Counted from the first letter of the stretch, positions 36,957-47,016 are shown. The stretch: DNA of 64,000 nucleotides from Enteractinococcus helveticum (GCF_001657475.1 NZ_LXEY01000009.1:22658-86657); one strand, 5' to 3'. Notes: a model not told the origin generated them from the letters alone. Numbers and translations: made by a program.

Positions 36957-38246
36957 CTATGCCGGGATGAGGCGAATCGGCAGGGACTTCCAACCGATGA
37001 GCGTGTTGTTGATTTTGCGTTCGGGTGGGGCAGTAAATTCGATGCGCTCTACCCGCTCAATAATGGCTTCCATGACGCAGGATGCTTCCAAACGAGCGAC
37101 GTGTTGACCCACGCACTGGTGCACGCCACTGCCAAATGCGACGTGACCGGAAGGATCACGATCCAAATCGAAGGCATCGGGGTTCTTCCAGCGGCGCGGG
37201 TCACGGTTTGCTGCACCCAAGAACATGAGAACTTTTTGGTTCTTATCCAGGGTCGTGTCACCGATCTGGACTTGCGTCGTCGTGGTTCTAAAGAACGTCT
37301 GGACGGGGGACTCAAGACGCAGGGTTTCTTCAAAGACCCGGCGCACCAGTTGCGGGTTTTCGCGTAGGCGAGCGTATTGGTCTGGGTTGGAAGCCAGATG
37401 GTACAGCACCGCAGAAATACCGTACACGGTGGTGTCGACTCCGGCGGTCAGAAGTGAGCGAACGATGAACGGGGCCTGTTCTTCGGTAATGTGGCGTTGA
37501 TCTGCGGCGCGCCAAATATCCCCGCCGAAACCGTCGAGTTTGAGCGCATCGCGGGGGCACTGATTGCCAATCCACTCCAGCACCGGGCCGATGGTGTCCA
37601 GTTCGTCGGTGACTAATCGGTTGCGTGGCCCAAAGGCGTTGAACGCAAAGTTTCCATAGGGCAGCAGGTTTTCAAGGCCACCCTGTTGTAGCCCGACGGC
37701 ATCCGGGAAGACACTGAGTGGATAGACTTCAGAGATCTTGCTGACCGCGTCGAGTTCAATTCCGCCGTCACCGGTGCTGCGCTGGCCGCCGGTCAACAGT
37801 CCGTCGATTAATTCATGGGCGGTTTCGCGCCAGTCCTCGTGGTACTGACGCAGTTTCCTGGCGCCCAAGATCTTTTCAAGCACGGCGCGTGGCGCATCGT
37901 GCTGCGGGGCATCAGCCTCCAAGAGCAGCGATGGTGCTCGCCACGGCTTTTCGGAGTTGAAGTTGGCCAGCCCGACCCCCGCCGCGCTGGAAAAGTGCTG
38001 CCAGTTTTCCAAAGTGGAGCGCACGGCATCATAGCGTGCAACAGCATAGATATCATAGGCGGGAATGTAGACGACGTCGGCACCGGCTTCACGCAGTTGT
38101 TCGTGCATTGCATACGGACTGCCCAGAGTCGCTTCATCAAAAGGGTCCAGATCAATGATTGGGGCATCGACGTGTCGTTCGGTAAGGGTATTAGCTGCCG
38201 CTGGCATGCCAGAGAACGGGCAGCGCGTGGTGGAGTTGACAGACAT
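36957..38246 (-). CDS. CYP199-type cytochrome P450 (p-methoxybenzoate O-demethylase-like)
   Basis: A 429-residue soluble P450. It shows the I-helix AGVDTT, K-helix ExxR in EETLRLESPV, and haem loop FGSGVHQCVGQ with proximal Cys378. Segments such as VFPDAVGL, NLLPYG, NAFGPRN, SPVQTFFRTTT and KVLMFLGAANRDPRRW closely match the CYP199 family, which O-demethylates 4-methoxybenzoate and veratrate to give formaldehyde. AAGGAA precedes the ATG at 38246. The reductase gene lies 13 bp upstream in the same operon. Actinobacterial relatives (PbdA) work with a comparable reductase. Confidence 0.88.
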   Translation of the reverse strand: MSVNSTTRCPFSGMPAAANTLTERHVDAPIIDLDPFDEATLGSPYAMHEQLREAGADVVYIPAYDIYAVARYDAVRSTLENWQHFSSAAGVGLANFNSEKPWRAPSLLLEADAPQHDAPRAVLEKILGARKLRQYHEDWRETAHELIDGLLTGGQRSTGDGGIELDAVSKISEVYPLSVFPDAVGLQQGGLENLLPYGNFAFNAFGPRNRLVTDELDTIGPVLEWIGNQCPRDALKLDGFGGDIWRAADQRHITEEQAPFIVRSLLTAGVDTTVYGISAVLYHLASNPDQYARLRENPQLVRRVFEETLRLESPVQTFFRTTTTQVQIGDTTLDKNQKVLMFLGAANRDPRRWKNPDAFDLDRDPSGHVAFGSGVHQCVGQHVARLEASCVMEAIIERVERIEFTAPPERKINNTLIGWKSLPIRLIPA

Positions 38247-38259
38247 TGTGAATAATTCC

Positions 38260-39219
38260 TTACAGATCAAGAACCAGACGTTTGGACAGTGCACGGGAAA
38301 CGCACGGGAACATACAGGTGTTCGCGGCGCGTTCGTCGTCGTCAAGAATGGCATCGCGGTGATCGATTTCGCCTTCGACCACTTCGACTTCACACGTCCC
38401 GCACACGCCTTTGGAACACGACGTGATGACATCAACACCGGCTTCGGCCAGTACCTGGGTTACCGGTGTGGTTCCCGGAGCGTGGATGACGCGGCCGCTG
38501 CGGTCAAGCACAATTTCATAGGGTTCAGAACTGACGGTGGCCTCGGCCAGGGTGTTCGTGAATCGTTCGGTTCGCAGGAACTGTGGGGGCAGTTCGGGGC
38601 ATTGTTCGGGCAGTGCCTCAAGCATGGCTTCGGGACCGCACGCATACACCATGGTGTCTTCGGGCAGGGTGCCCAGCCACTGCCGGATCGAAGTCCGGCC
38701 GTTGTCAACACTGGTGTGCATGGTGACCCGGTGGGGATACTGCTCTGCAAGATTCCGATAGGCCATCCGGTCAGCGGTTTTCCCCAAATACAGCAGCTGC
38801 CATTCCAGGCGAAGTGTTTCGGCCTGCTCGATCATCGGCAGTACCGCAGTAATACCGATGCCGCCGGCGATGAAACGGTACTGCGCGGCCGGGGCTAGTC
38901 GAAAGTTATTTCGGGGTCCGCCAAAACTCACAACGTCACCAAGCTGCACTTGGTCGTGGATTTCCCTGGAGCCACCGGTGCCACCGTCGTCTCGTTGGAC
39001 GGCGATGCGATATTGGTGAGGTGCCCAGCGGTCGCCACACAGTGAGTATTGGCGGATCTTGCCGCTGGGGAGCACCACATCAATGTGGGCGCCCGGGGCC
39101 CAATCTGGCAGTCGAGAGCCATCGGCGCGTTCCAGCACGAACTCCATCACGCTTGTGGAACGCTCAATGCGATCGACGACCACGAGCTGGTCGGTTCGTG
39201 TTGCGGTCTGCAACGTCAT
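38260..39219 (-). CDS. Phthalate-dioxygenase-reductase-type flavin/[2Fe-2S] reductase (VanB-like)
   Basis: A 319-residue reductase with domains in the order flavin (RQYSLCGD, about 53), NAD (FIAGGIGITAVLPMI, about 115; YACGPEAML) and a C-terminal plant-type [2Fe-2S] centre (CSKGVCGTCEVEVVEG with a later Cys in NTCMFPC). It passes electrons from NADH to an oxygenase. No VanA-like Rieske oxygenase is adjacent; instead it is coupled to the P450, 13 bp upstream, so it is the probable P450 partner. GGAGGAAATC precedes the ATG. Confidence 0.9.
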   Translation of the reverse strand: MTLQTATRTDQLVVVDRIERSTSVMEFVLERADGSRLPDWAPGAHIDVVLPSGKIRQYSLCGDRWAPHQYRIAVQRDDGGTGGSREIHDQVQLGDVVSFGGPRNNFRLAPAAQYRFIAGGIGITAVLPMIEQAETLRLEWQLLYLGKTADRMAYRNLAEQYPHRVTMHTSVDNGRTSIRQWLGTLPEDTMVYACGPEAMLEALPEQCPELPPQFLRTERFTNTLAEATVSSEPYEIVLDRSGRVIHAPGTTPVTQVLAEAGVDVITSCSKGVCGTCEVEVVEGEIDHRDAILDDDERAANTCMFPCVSRALSKRLVLDL

Positions 39220-39322
39220 GATTTCCTCCAACGTGCGGCAATGAATAGGGAATGTGAGTAATTGTGGCATTCGTCACCTACAATGTGGAGAAGATTTTCC
39301 AATCATCGGAAATGAGGAAGTA

Positions 39323-40186
39323 ATGCCTACGCAGCGTGATGGAACACCGGTCTCGGTGCTCGCCCGACAATTGCGGATTCTGGACACATTCGACGCAGGA
39401 ACGGTGTTTCTGTCCTTGTCGGAAATTGCTGAGCGTAGTGGACTGCCTATGACCACAACCCACCGGCTTGTTGCCGAGCTCGTTGAAGAACGCATGTTGG
39501 AGCGATTGCCGGATCGTTCGTATCAGCTCGGTTTACGTTTGTGGGAGCTTGCTGCGCGAACCCCGAGAGCCATGGGGTTGCGAGAAATCGCCGCGCCGAT
39601 GGTGCAGTTTGTGCAAGGTCAAGTGCGCCAGCACACCCAGCTGGGCGTTGAGGGCGGTTATGACGTGGTCTACCTTGACCGTGCCTCTGCCCCCAATGCG
39701 GTGGTGAATGCAACAATCGTGGGCGGTCGCATTAGTTTGGGCGCCTCGGCTATCGGACATGTCTTGCTGTCGGATAAGCCCAGAGCATTCCTAGCGAAGA
39801 TCGTCGAGGCTGGCATCCGGCGATATACCGACAAGACACCCCAGACTTTGGATGAGCTGGTTGATGTCGTTGATCGGGTGCGAGAGCTGGGATATTCCGT
39901 AGCCGACGGCTTTATTCATCCTGCGGCTCGTGGCATGGCCGCGCCGATTTATGGTCCAGATGGCAGAGTCTTGGCCGGTCTGGGTATGGTCGTGCCATCG
40001 GGGGAGCCGGTGAATATGCGCATTGTGGAGCTGCTGCGCAGTGCTGCGCGCAGGGTAAGTCAGCAGATGAGAGCAGCATATATCGATCCAGATCATCCGC
40101 ACGCGTTGCCGGGTGCGAAGTTTCGAGTGTTGATTAACTCATCTAAAAGTTCAATGGAGTACTTCGAGGGAAACGAAGGCGGCTAG
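39323..40186 (+). CDS. IclR-family regulator
   Basis: A 287-residue IclR protein. The N-terminal winged HTH (LSEIAERSGLPMTTTHRLVAELVEERML) is followed by the effector-binding domain with GASAIGHVLLSDKP and AAPIYGPDGRVLAGLGMVVPSG. It is divergent from the reductase-P450 operon with about 100 bp between starts and probably controls it. GAGGAAGTA precedes the ATG at 39323. IclR proteins of this kind often bind aromatic acids as inducers. A small imperfect repeat (TTTCC-N7-GGAAA, about 39296-39312) in the shared region is a weak operator candidate. Confidence 0.9.
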   Translation: MPTQRDGTPVSVLARQLRILDTFDAGTVFLSLSEIAERSGLPMTTTHRLVAELVEERMLERLPDRSYQLGLRLWELAARTPRAMGLREIAAPMVQFVQGQVRQHTQLGVEGGYDVVYLDRASAPNAVVNATIVGGRISLGASAIGHVLLSDKPRAFLAKIVEAGIRRYTDKTPQTLDELVDVVDRVRELGYSVADGFIHPAARGMAAPIYGPDGRVLAGLGMVVPSGEPVNMRIVELLRSAARRVSQQMRAAYIDPDHPHALPGAKFRVLINSSKSSMEYFEGNEGG

Positions 40187-40214
40187 CGGCAGGCAGTTCT
40201 GGGTGCGATTCTGG

Positions 40215-40245
40215 GATTGTAAACGATCTTGTTAGAAGTTAGTCT
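40215..40245 (+). promoter_or_regulatory. Candidate promoter with GntR half-operator before the ABC operon
   Basis: GATTGTAAACGATCTTGTTAG (21 nt, 40215-40235) repeats the centre and right arm of the GntR palindrome at 53932 with one mismatch; the left arm is degenerate. It contains TTGTAA (40217) with TAGTCT 17 nt later, the same promoter geometry as at the GntR locus. It would give a leader of about 330 nt before the ABC genes. Confidence 0.5.
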
Positions 40246-40583
40246 AGGAAAGCTACTTCACATTGCTTCGACGTTTGCGAAGCGAAGTTATTGGCGAATG
40301 CTCGTGTCGCAGCTATTTGCTAGGAGTGCATGGACGGCTCTTTCGGGCCTGGATTTTTCTCTGGCTCTAGAGTGTGACCCAGTTATATGCTTGGGTCATG
40401 GCTATTTGCTCTTGACGCCGTTCAATAATGCCAGTAATCCTTGATCAATAAAACAATTGAGTACTTGAATCATTTCTGACTGCGGGTTACTCTTATTCAA
40501 CGTGGCGTACTTCACATAATGCTTACTTCTCTGAAGCGACGGCACACATCAACTTCAACTTGCACACGTAGTGGAGAAAACAC
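40246..40583. other. Long leader/intergenic region before the ABC importer
   Basis: No gene is visible. It holds two hairpins: GCTTCG-N7-CGAAGC (40265-40283) and TGACCCA-N10-TGGGTCA (40375-40398). The latter half is AT-richer than its surroundings. The hairpins could be leader structures or leftover terminators; neither has a clear U-tract. Confidence 0.4.
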
Positions 40584-41609
40584 ATGACAGAACGCGACCC
40601 TTCGAGGGGATCCGCGCCGCACGATGATGAGGCGGTGACGAGAGAGCGGCAGTCTCAGGATTTGCATCGGTTGGAGACTGGTCGGGCTCCGGAGAATTTC
40701 CCTGCGGGGTATCGGGTGGCCGGTTTGGATACGTCAACGCGGCCCGATCCGGGTGCTCCGGCAGTCTCGGTTGCTCAGCGTGGGGCCACGGGCCGACGAA
40801 CCAGTACTGGCCGGGCGCAAGCAGTGCGGCAGCGGCGTGCCACCTGGACCAATCGGTTGTTAGGCCTGGTCGGCATTTTGCTGTTTCTGGGGATCTGGGA
40901 ACTGCTGCCACTGTTAGGCATTGTCGATGCTCGGTTTATGCCACCGGCCTCGGCGGCGATTGCTGATCTGTTGACTAAGTTTGGTGATCCGGTGTTCTGG
41001 GTTGCGGTCTGGGATACCCTGGTCGCGTGGTTTGTGGGGATGTTGATCTCTGTTGTGGCTGCTGCGGTGTTGGGCTTTGTGATTGGCTCGTCGCCGTTTT
41101 TGCGCAAATTTACCAACTCCACCATTGAGTTTTTGCGTCCGGTGCCCTCAGTTGCGCTGATCCCGCTGGCGGTGTTGGTGTTTGGTGTGGGCGTTGAATC
41201 GGCCCTATTGCTGATTGTGTATGCGTGCTTCTGGCAGGTGCTGATCCAGGTGCTCTACGGGGTGGCCGATGTCGATGTGGTGGCCATGGATACTGCTAAG
41301 TCCTATGGGATGGGTCGGTTGGCACGGGTCCGGTATGTGGTGTTTCCGACCGCGTTGCCGTATCTGATGACCGGTATTCGGTTGGCGGCTGCGGTGGCGC
41401 TGATTCTGGCCATTACCGCCCAGTTGATTATTGGTACCCCAGGGTTGGGTGCTGAAATTGCTCGGGCCCAGTCGGGTGGCGCCTATGTGTCGATGTATTC
41501 GCTGGTGCTGGCCACCGGCATGCTGGGTGTGGTCATCAATATCGTCTTCCGTGCTATTGAGCGCAAGGTTTTGTCTTGGCACACCTCGATCCGCTCGGAG
41601 GTCAAATAA
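40584..41609 (+). CDS. ABC transporter permease 1 (SsuC/TauC type)
   Basis: A 341-residue permease with a long hydrophilic N-terminal extension (about 85 residues, rich in Arg, Ser, Pro) before TM1 at about residue 92. The permease domain shows the BPD_transp_1 EAA loop near VAMDTAKSYGMGRLARVRYVVFP. The long extension is unusual in this family. GTGGAG precedes the ATG. Its stop overlaps the start of the second permease (TAATG). It forms a heterodimeric importer with the following genes. Confidence 0.9.
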   Translation: MTERDPSRGSAPHDDEAVTRERQSQDLHRLETGRAPENFPAGYRVAGLDTSTRPDPGAPAVSVAQRGATGRRTSTGRAQAVRQRRATWTNRLLGLVGILLFLGIWELLPLLGIVDARFMPPASAAIADLLTKFGDPVFWVAVWDTLVAWFVGMLISVVAAAVLGFVIGSSPFLRKFTNSTIEFLRPVPSVALIPLAVLVFGVGVESALLLIVYACFWQVLIQVLYGVADVDVVAMDTAKSYGMGRLARVRYVVFPTALPYLMTGIRLAAAVALILAITAQLIIGTPGLGAEIARAQSGGAYVSMYSLVLATGMLGVVINIVFRAIERKVLSWHTSIRSEVK

Positions 41610-42382
41610 TGCGTTTCGTCAAAGACTTTTTGTACATTATTGGCCTGCCGGCCCTGCTGCTGATCGGCTGGGTCGTCTGGTCGGCTCAATCCGATTCGTT
41701 CTTTGTGCCGACCTGGGAGCAAATGACCAACGCGTTTGCCAACACCTGGACCTGGACGCGGATGACCACCGATGTGTTCCCCTCGGTGGGCCGCCTGGTT
41801 GTCGGGATTTTGGTCTCGATCATCTTAGGCATTGTCGTTGGGCTGTTGGTGGGCTCGTTCCGCTGGCTGCGCCAGCTGATGGAACCGACCATGGAATTCT
41901 TCCGGGCGGTGCCACCGGTGGTGTTGATTCCGGTGTTCATGTTGCTGATTGGTATCGGCGATGACATGAAGATCGCGGTGATCGTGTTGGGCGCGGTCTG
42001 GCCGATTCTGCTCAACACCATCGAAGGTGTGCGGTCCATGGATGAGGTGTTGTCTGATACCTCGCATACCTACCGGGTTGCCGGGGCCGCCCGGGTCCGG
42101 TATCTGATCCTGCCCTCAGCGATGCCCCAGATTATGGCCGGGATCCGCCAGTCGTTGTCGATTGCGCTGATTTTGATGGTCATCTCCGAGATGTTCGCCT
42201 CCTCAGCGGGCCTGGGGTACACGATTATCCAGTTCCAGCGGTCCTTTGCCATCCCTGAGATGTGGTCGGGCATTGTGGTGTTGGGGCTGATTGGTGTGAT
42301 CATGTCGTTTATCTTCCAAATCGTCGAACGCAAAGTACTGGCCTGGTACCACGGCCAACGTGAGATGGAAAACGCCGGCTAA
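41609..42382 (+). CDS. ABC transporter permease 2 (SsuC/TauC type)
   Basis: A 257-residue permease with about six membrane segments and the EAA loop around TSHTYRVAGAARVRYLILPSAMP. The ATG at 41609 overlaps the stop of permease 1. It pairs with permease 1 to form the channel; the two are clearly diverged from each other, so this is a true heterodimeric system rather than a recent duplication. Confidence 0.92.
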   Translation: MRFVKDFLYIIGLPALLLIGWVVWSAQSDSFFVPTWEQMTNAFANTWTWTRMTTDVFPSVGRLVVGILVSIILGIVVGLLVGSFRWLRQLMEPTMEFFRAVPPVVLIPVFMLLIGIGDDMKIAVIVLGAVWPILLNTIEGVRSMDEVLSDTSHTYRVAGAARVRYLILPSAMPQIMAGIRQSLSIALILMVISEMFASSAGLGYTIIQFQRSFAIPEMWSGIVVLGLIGVIMSFIFQIVERKVLAWYHGQREMENAG

Positions 42383-42423
42383 CGGCGGTCGCCAAGGACT
42401 TTTGTAAAGGAAACCTCATTGCT

Positions 42424-43329
42424 ATGACTACTCCACAACCCGAACACACCCCGGTCATCAACCAGGGCACCATGGCTGACACCCCCGATGGACACATCCC
42501 GGTGGGCCACACCGTGGCCGATGGTGAAGCCTTATTGTCGGTGCGGAATCTGAAAAAGATCTATCACACCGACGGCGGTGACATTGAAGCCGTGCGCAAC
42601 CTGACCTTTGACCTGCCCAAAGGTGAACTCACCTGCCTGGTCGGGCCCTCGGGGTCTGGGAAAACCACCCTGCTCAAGGCCATCTCTGGGCTGTTGGAAC
42701 CCACCAGCGGTGAAGTCAAACTGGCCGGCAAATTGGTCACCGGGCCACCCAAAAATATGGCCGTGGTCTTCCAGGAATACGGCCGGTCGCTCTACCCATG
42801 GATGCGCGTGCGCGAAAACGTGGAACTGCCGTTGAAAGTCGCCGGCATGAACAAAGCCAAACGCGACCAACTGGTCGACGACGCCCTTCAAGCCGTCGGC
42901 CTGGACCACGTGCCACGGTCGTATCCATGGCAACTGTCCGGTGGTATGCAACAACGCGTGGCCATCGCCCGCGCGGTAGCCTACCAACCCGAAGTCCTGC
43001 TCATGGACGAACCCTTCGCCGCCGTGGACGCCCAAACGAGGGCCGATCTGGAAGACCTGGTGCGTCGGGTGTGGAAACAACTCGGCGTCACCGTGCTGTT
43101 TGTGACCCACGATATTGATGAGTCCGTCTACCTGGGCTCCCGAGTAGTCATCTTGTCCTCGTCGCCGACCATCATCCAACAAGACATCAAGATCGACCTG
43201 CCCGATGAACGCGACCAGCTGGAAACCCGCTCCTCGGCACGGTTTGCCGAACTGCGCCACCACGTCTACGAACAAATCCAATTAGCCAAACAAGGCTTCC
43301 GCCCCGACCAAGCCAAAGCCCAAGTCTAA
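42424..43329 (+). CDS. ABC transporter ATPase (SsuB/TauB type)
   Basis: A 301-residue ATPase with Walker A GPSGSGKTT (about 77), Q-loop VFQEYGRSLYPW, signature LSGGMQQRVAIARA, Walker B VLLMDEPFAAVD and H-loop VTHDIDE. The N-terminal 35 residues (GHIPVGHTVADGE region) extend beyond the core domain. It energises the two permeases just upstream. It is the only such ATPase in the window, so it may serve several of the binding proteins. A perfect stem-loop follows. Confidence 0.93.
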   Translation: MTTPQPEHTPVINQGTMADTPDGHIPVGHTVADGEALLSVRNLKKIYHTDGGDIEAVRNLTFDLPKGELTCLVGPSGSGKTTLLKAISGLLEPTSGEVKLAGKLVTGPPKNMAVVFQEYGRSLYPWMRVRENVELPLKVAGMNKAKRDQLVDDALQAVGLDHVPRSYPWQLSGGMQQRVAIARAVAYQPEVLLMDEPFAAVDAQTRADLEDLVRRVWKQLGVTVLFVTHDIDESVYLGSRVVILSSSPTIIQQDIKIDLPDERDQLETRSSARFAELRHHVYEQIQLAKQGFRPDQAKAQV

Positions 43330-43341
43330 AACCCATCTCAC

Positions 43342-43389
43342 CCGAACGCACCGCAAGAAATCCTCGCTGAACTCTAGCGGTGCGTTCGG
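43342..43389 (+). terminator. Stem-loop between the ABC ATPase and SBP genes
   Basis: A perfect 13-bp inverted repeat (CCGAACGCACCGC / GCGGTGCGTTCGG) with a 22-nt loop. It lacks a U-tract but suggests that the binding-protein gene beyond has a separate or strengthened transcript. Confidence 0.5.
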
Positions 43390-43421
43390 CGTATCTGCGC
43401 AAAAGTTTAGGCTCAAAATCA

Positions 43422-43455
43422 TTGACGCCGCCATGTAAATCGACATAACGTTATG
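43422..43455 (+). promoter_or_regulatory. Candidate promoter with palindrome before the SBP gene
   Basis: TTGACG at 43422-43427 is followed, 16 nt later, by CATAAC; the 12-bp perfect palindrome CATAACGTTATG (43444-43455) covers the -10 position. This suggests an operator at a dedicated promoter for the binding-protein gene. Confidence 0.45.
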
Positions 43456-43502
43456 ACCTACCTCACTCCGTGAGGTTCACACTTTGCAATGAGGAGTACA
43501 GA

Positions 43503-44504
43503 ATGAAAAAACGTGGAATCCGGGGGAGTTTGATCGCCGCTGCGGCAGCATCTTTGCTGGTACTGACTTCCTGCGGTGGGGGAGACGAGGCCCCGACTGA
43601 CACCGAGCAAGACGCCGGCCAGGGCAATGGCGAACTGACACAAATTTCGGTGGGTGTCATTCCGATCGTGGACGTCGCCCCGATCTACCTGGGTGTTCAA
43701 GAAGGCATCTTCGAAGAACACGGCCTGGACGTCGAACTGACCCTGGCCCAAGGTGGTGCCGCCATCATTCCGGCGATCCAATCGGGTGACTTCGACTTCG
43801 GTTTCTCTAACATGACCTCGTTGGTTATTGCTAAATCACAGGGTCTGCCACTGCAGTTGGTCGCACCTGGACCTCAAACTACAGGTGAACCCGGCAACGA
43901 CTTCTCCTCGCTGCTGGTACCCGAAGACTCCGAAGCTGAATCCATTGTGGATCTGGAAGGTCAGCGGGTTGCCGTTAACACCCTGAACAACATCAACGAC
44001 ACCGTGCTCAAAGAAGGTATGCGTCAAGAGGGCGGTGACCGGGATTCTATGGAGCTTGTCGAGGTGGCCTTCCCAGATATGGGAGCCCAGCTGGAATCGG
44101 GCAACGTTGATGCGATCATGGCCGTTGAGCCGTTCGCGACCCTAGCCAAGAGCGCCGGCGCCCGGGAAATCTACTCCCCGTATGCTGAGCCAATTGAAGA
44201 TCTGATGATTGCTGGTTACTTCACCAATACTGACAAGATCGAAAATGATCCAGAACTGGTTGACTCGTTCATTACTGCAATGAAAGAGTCCCAGCAGTTC
44301 GCGGAAGACAATCCGGAAGCAGCCAAGGAGATTCTGTCGGAATATACCGAAATTGAGCCTGAGGTCGTTGAGCAGCTGATCATGCCGCGATTCCCGCAGG
44401 AGATCAACCGTGAATCCACGGAACGCATTATCGAGCTGTCGGAGGAAACTGGACTCATTACTGAACCAGTCGACATTAACGAACTCATTTATGAAGGTTC
44501 GTAA
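43503..44504 (+). CDS. NMT1/SsuA-type ABC substrate-binding lipoprotein (with the ABC operon)
   Basis: A 333-residue binding protein. The signal peptide MKKRGIRGSLIAAAAASLL ends in the lipobox LTSC (about residues 19-23), followed by a Gly/Asp/Glu-rich linker and ISVGVIPIVDVAPIYLGV. GAGGAG lies about 7 nt before the ATG. It lies with the permease and ATPase genes and is probably their cognate receptor, though it has its own promoter. Substrate unknown; metF and the ligM-like gene follow, which suggests a methoxylated aromatic acid. Confidence 0.9.
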   Translation: MKKRGIRGSLIAAAAASLLVLTSCGGGDEAPTDTEQDAGQGNGELTQISVGVIPIVDVAPIYLGVQEGIFEEHGLDVELTLAQGGAAIIPAIQSGDFDFGFSNMTSLVIAKSQGLPLQLVAPGPQTTGEPGNDFSSLLVPEDSEAESIVDLEGQRVAVNTLNNINDTVLKEGMRQEGGDRDSMELVEVAFPDMGAQLESGNVDAIMAVEPFATLAKSAGAREIYSPYAEPIEDLMIAGYFTNTDKIENDPELVDSFITAMKESQQFAEDNPEAAKEILSEYTEIEPEVVEQLIMPRFPQEINRESTERIIELSEETGLITEPVDINELIYEGS

Positions 44505-44533
44505 AACCTAGAAAGTCCTCTCTGACGACGTCT

Positions 44534-44577
44534 AAGGCCACCTGCGATGAAGGTATCGCAGGTGGCCTTTCGTATTT
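44534..44577 (+). terminator. Rho-independent terminator after the SBP gene
   Basis: A perfect 15-bp stem (AAGGCCACCTGCGAT / ATCGCAGGTGGCCTT) with a 6-nt loop, followed by TTCGTATTTTT. It is the clearest terminator in the catabolic part of the window. Confidence 0.8.
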
Positions 44578-44601
44578 TTGCAAAAGAATTTCCTAAAACT
44601 A

Positions 44602-44631
44602 TTGCCAACTAACTATCTACATAGATAGTAT
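44602..44631 (+). promoter_or_regulatory. metF promoter with overlapping palindromic operator
   Basis: TTGCCA (44602-44607) and TAGTAT (44626-44631) with an 18-bp spacer. The perfect palindrome ACTATCTA-CA-TAGATAGT (44612-44629) fills the spacer and overlaps the -10 box, a repressor position. The nearby PadR gene (47107) is one candidate to bind it. Confidence 0.55.
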
Positions 44632-44687
44632 GTGATGTGCGACATCGATTTGCTCGGTCGCGACGAATATAAAGTGAGGCGTACTAC

Positions 44688-45551
44688 ATGTCCCAGTCAA
44701 CCCAATCCGCGAACGTCCGCCAGCTCATGCAGGACTTTTCGTTGGAAATGACCGGTAAAGACGTTGAGGCATTGCGCGAGGCAGCACCAGTTATTCCTGC
44801 TGGCACGCGCATCAACGTCACCTTCCTTGGCAATGAAGACCTCGACATGCGGGTCACCGCGGCCAAGGCGGTCAAAGAACTCGGTTTCATTCCAGTTCCA
44901 CACATCTCCGCCCGCCGGTTGCGCAGCGAAGACGAACTTAAAGAATTTCTCCAAGCCCTAGCTGACGTCGACGCCGTCAAACACGTCTTTGCCGTCGGCG
45001 GCGACCCAGCAGAACCCATGGGACCGTATGGTTCCTCGCTCGAAATGCTGCAATCTGGCATTTTTGCTCAGTACGGTGTCGAAGATGTATCGATTGCAGG
45101 CTATCCGGAAGGTCACCCAGACATTTCTGATGAGGTCCTGGCTCGCGAACTCAAGGGCAAGGTCAACCTGCTGGCGGAACAGAACCTCAGCGCGGTTGTG
45201 CTCACCCAGTTTGGCTTCGACACCGACCCGGTTGCCACGTGGCTCAACGAATTAGCAGCACAGAACATTGCCGCCCCGATTCGTATCGGCGTTCCTGGAC
45301 CAGCCGGTATTAAGCGACTGATGAACTACGCCAAACGTTTCGGTGTGGCATCTTCGGCTGGCATCGTCAAGAAATATGGTTTCTCGCTGACCAACCTGAT
45401 GGGCAGCGCAGGGCCGGATAAGTTCTTGCACAACCTGGCCGATGAAGTTGCTGTCTCAAATTATCAGGGCACCGTAGGCGTGCACTTCTATACCTTCGGC
45501 GGCATGGCTAAGACCGCTGAATGGGCCCGAGATTTCATTAATAAACTCTAA
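44688..45551 (+). CDS. metF: Methylenetetrahydrofolate reductase
   Basis: A 287-residue FAD-dependent TIM-barrel enzyme interconverting 5,10-methylene-THF and 5-methyl-THF. NVTFLGNEDLDMR replaces the usual first strand, with PHISARRL, VFAVGGDPAEPMGPY and SIAGYPEGHPD as diagnostic segments. It lies 48 bp before the second ligM-like gene, as metF lies next to ligM in Sphingobium SYK-6, where it oxidises the 5-methyl-THF produced by demethylation. It is therefore likely a catabolic MetF rather than the methionine-biosynthetic one. Confidence 0.9.
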   Translation: MSQSTQSANVRQLMQDFSLEMTGKDVEALREAAPVIPAGTRINVTFLGNEDLDMRVTAAKAVKELGFIPVPHISARRLRSEDELKEFLQALADVDAVKHVFAVGGDPAEPMGPYGSSLEMLQSGIFAQYGVEDVSIAGYPEGHPDISDEVLARELKGKVNLLAEQNLSAVVLTQFGFDTDPVATWLNELAAQNIAAPIRIGVPGPAGIKRLMNYAKRFGVASSAGIVKKYGFSLTNLMGSAGPDKFLHNLADEVAVSNYQGTVGVHFYTFGGMAKTAEWARDFINKL

Positions 45552-47000
<1,449 letters not shown>

Positions 47001-47016
47001 AACCATTCCCTGACCA

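Noticed and set aside
38260..39219. Reductase considered as VanB of vanillate demethylase.
   Set aside because: No VanA Rieske oxygenase adjoins it; the gene 13 bp downstream is a P450, so it is assigned as the P450 partner.
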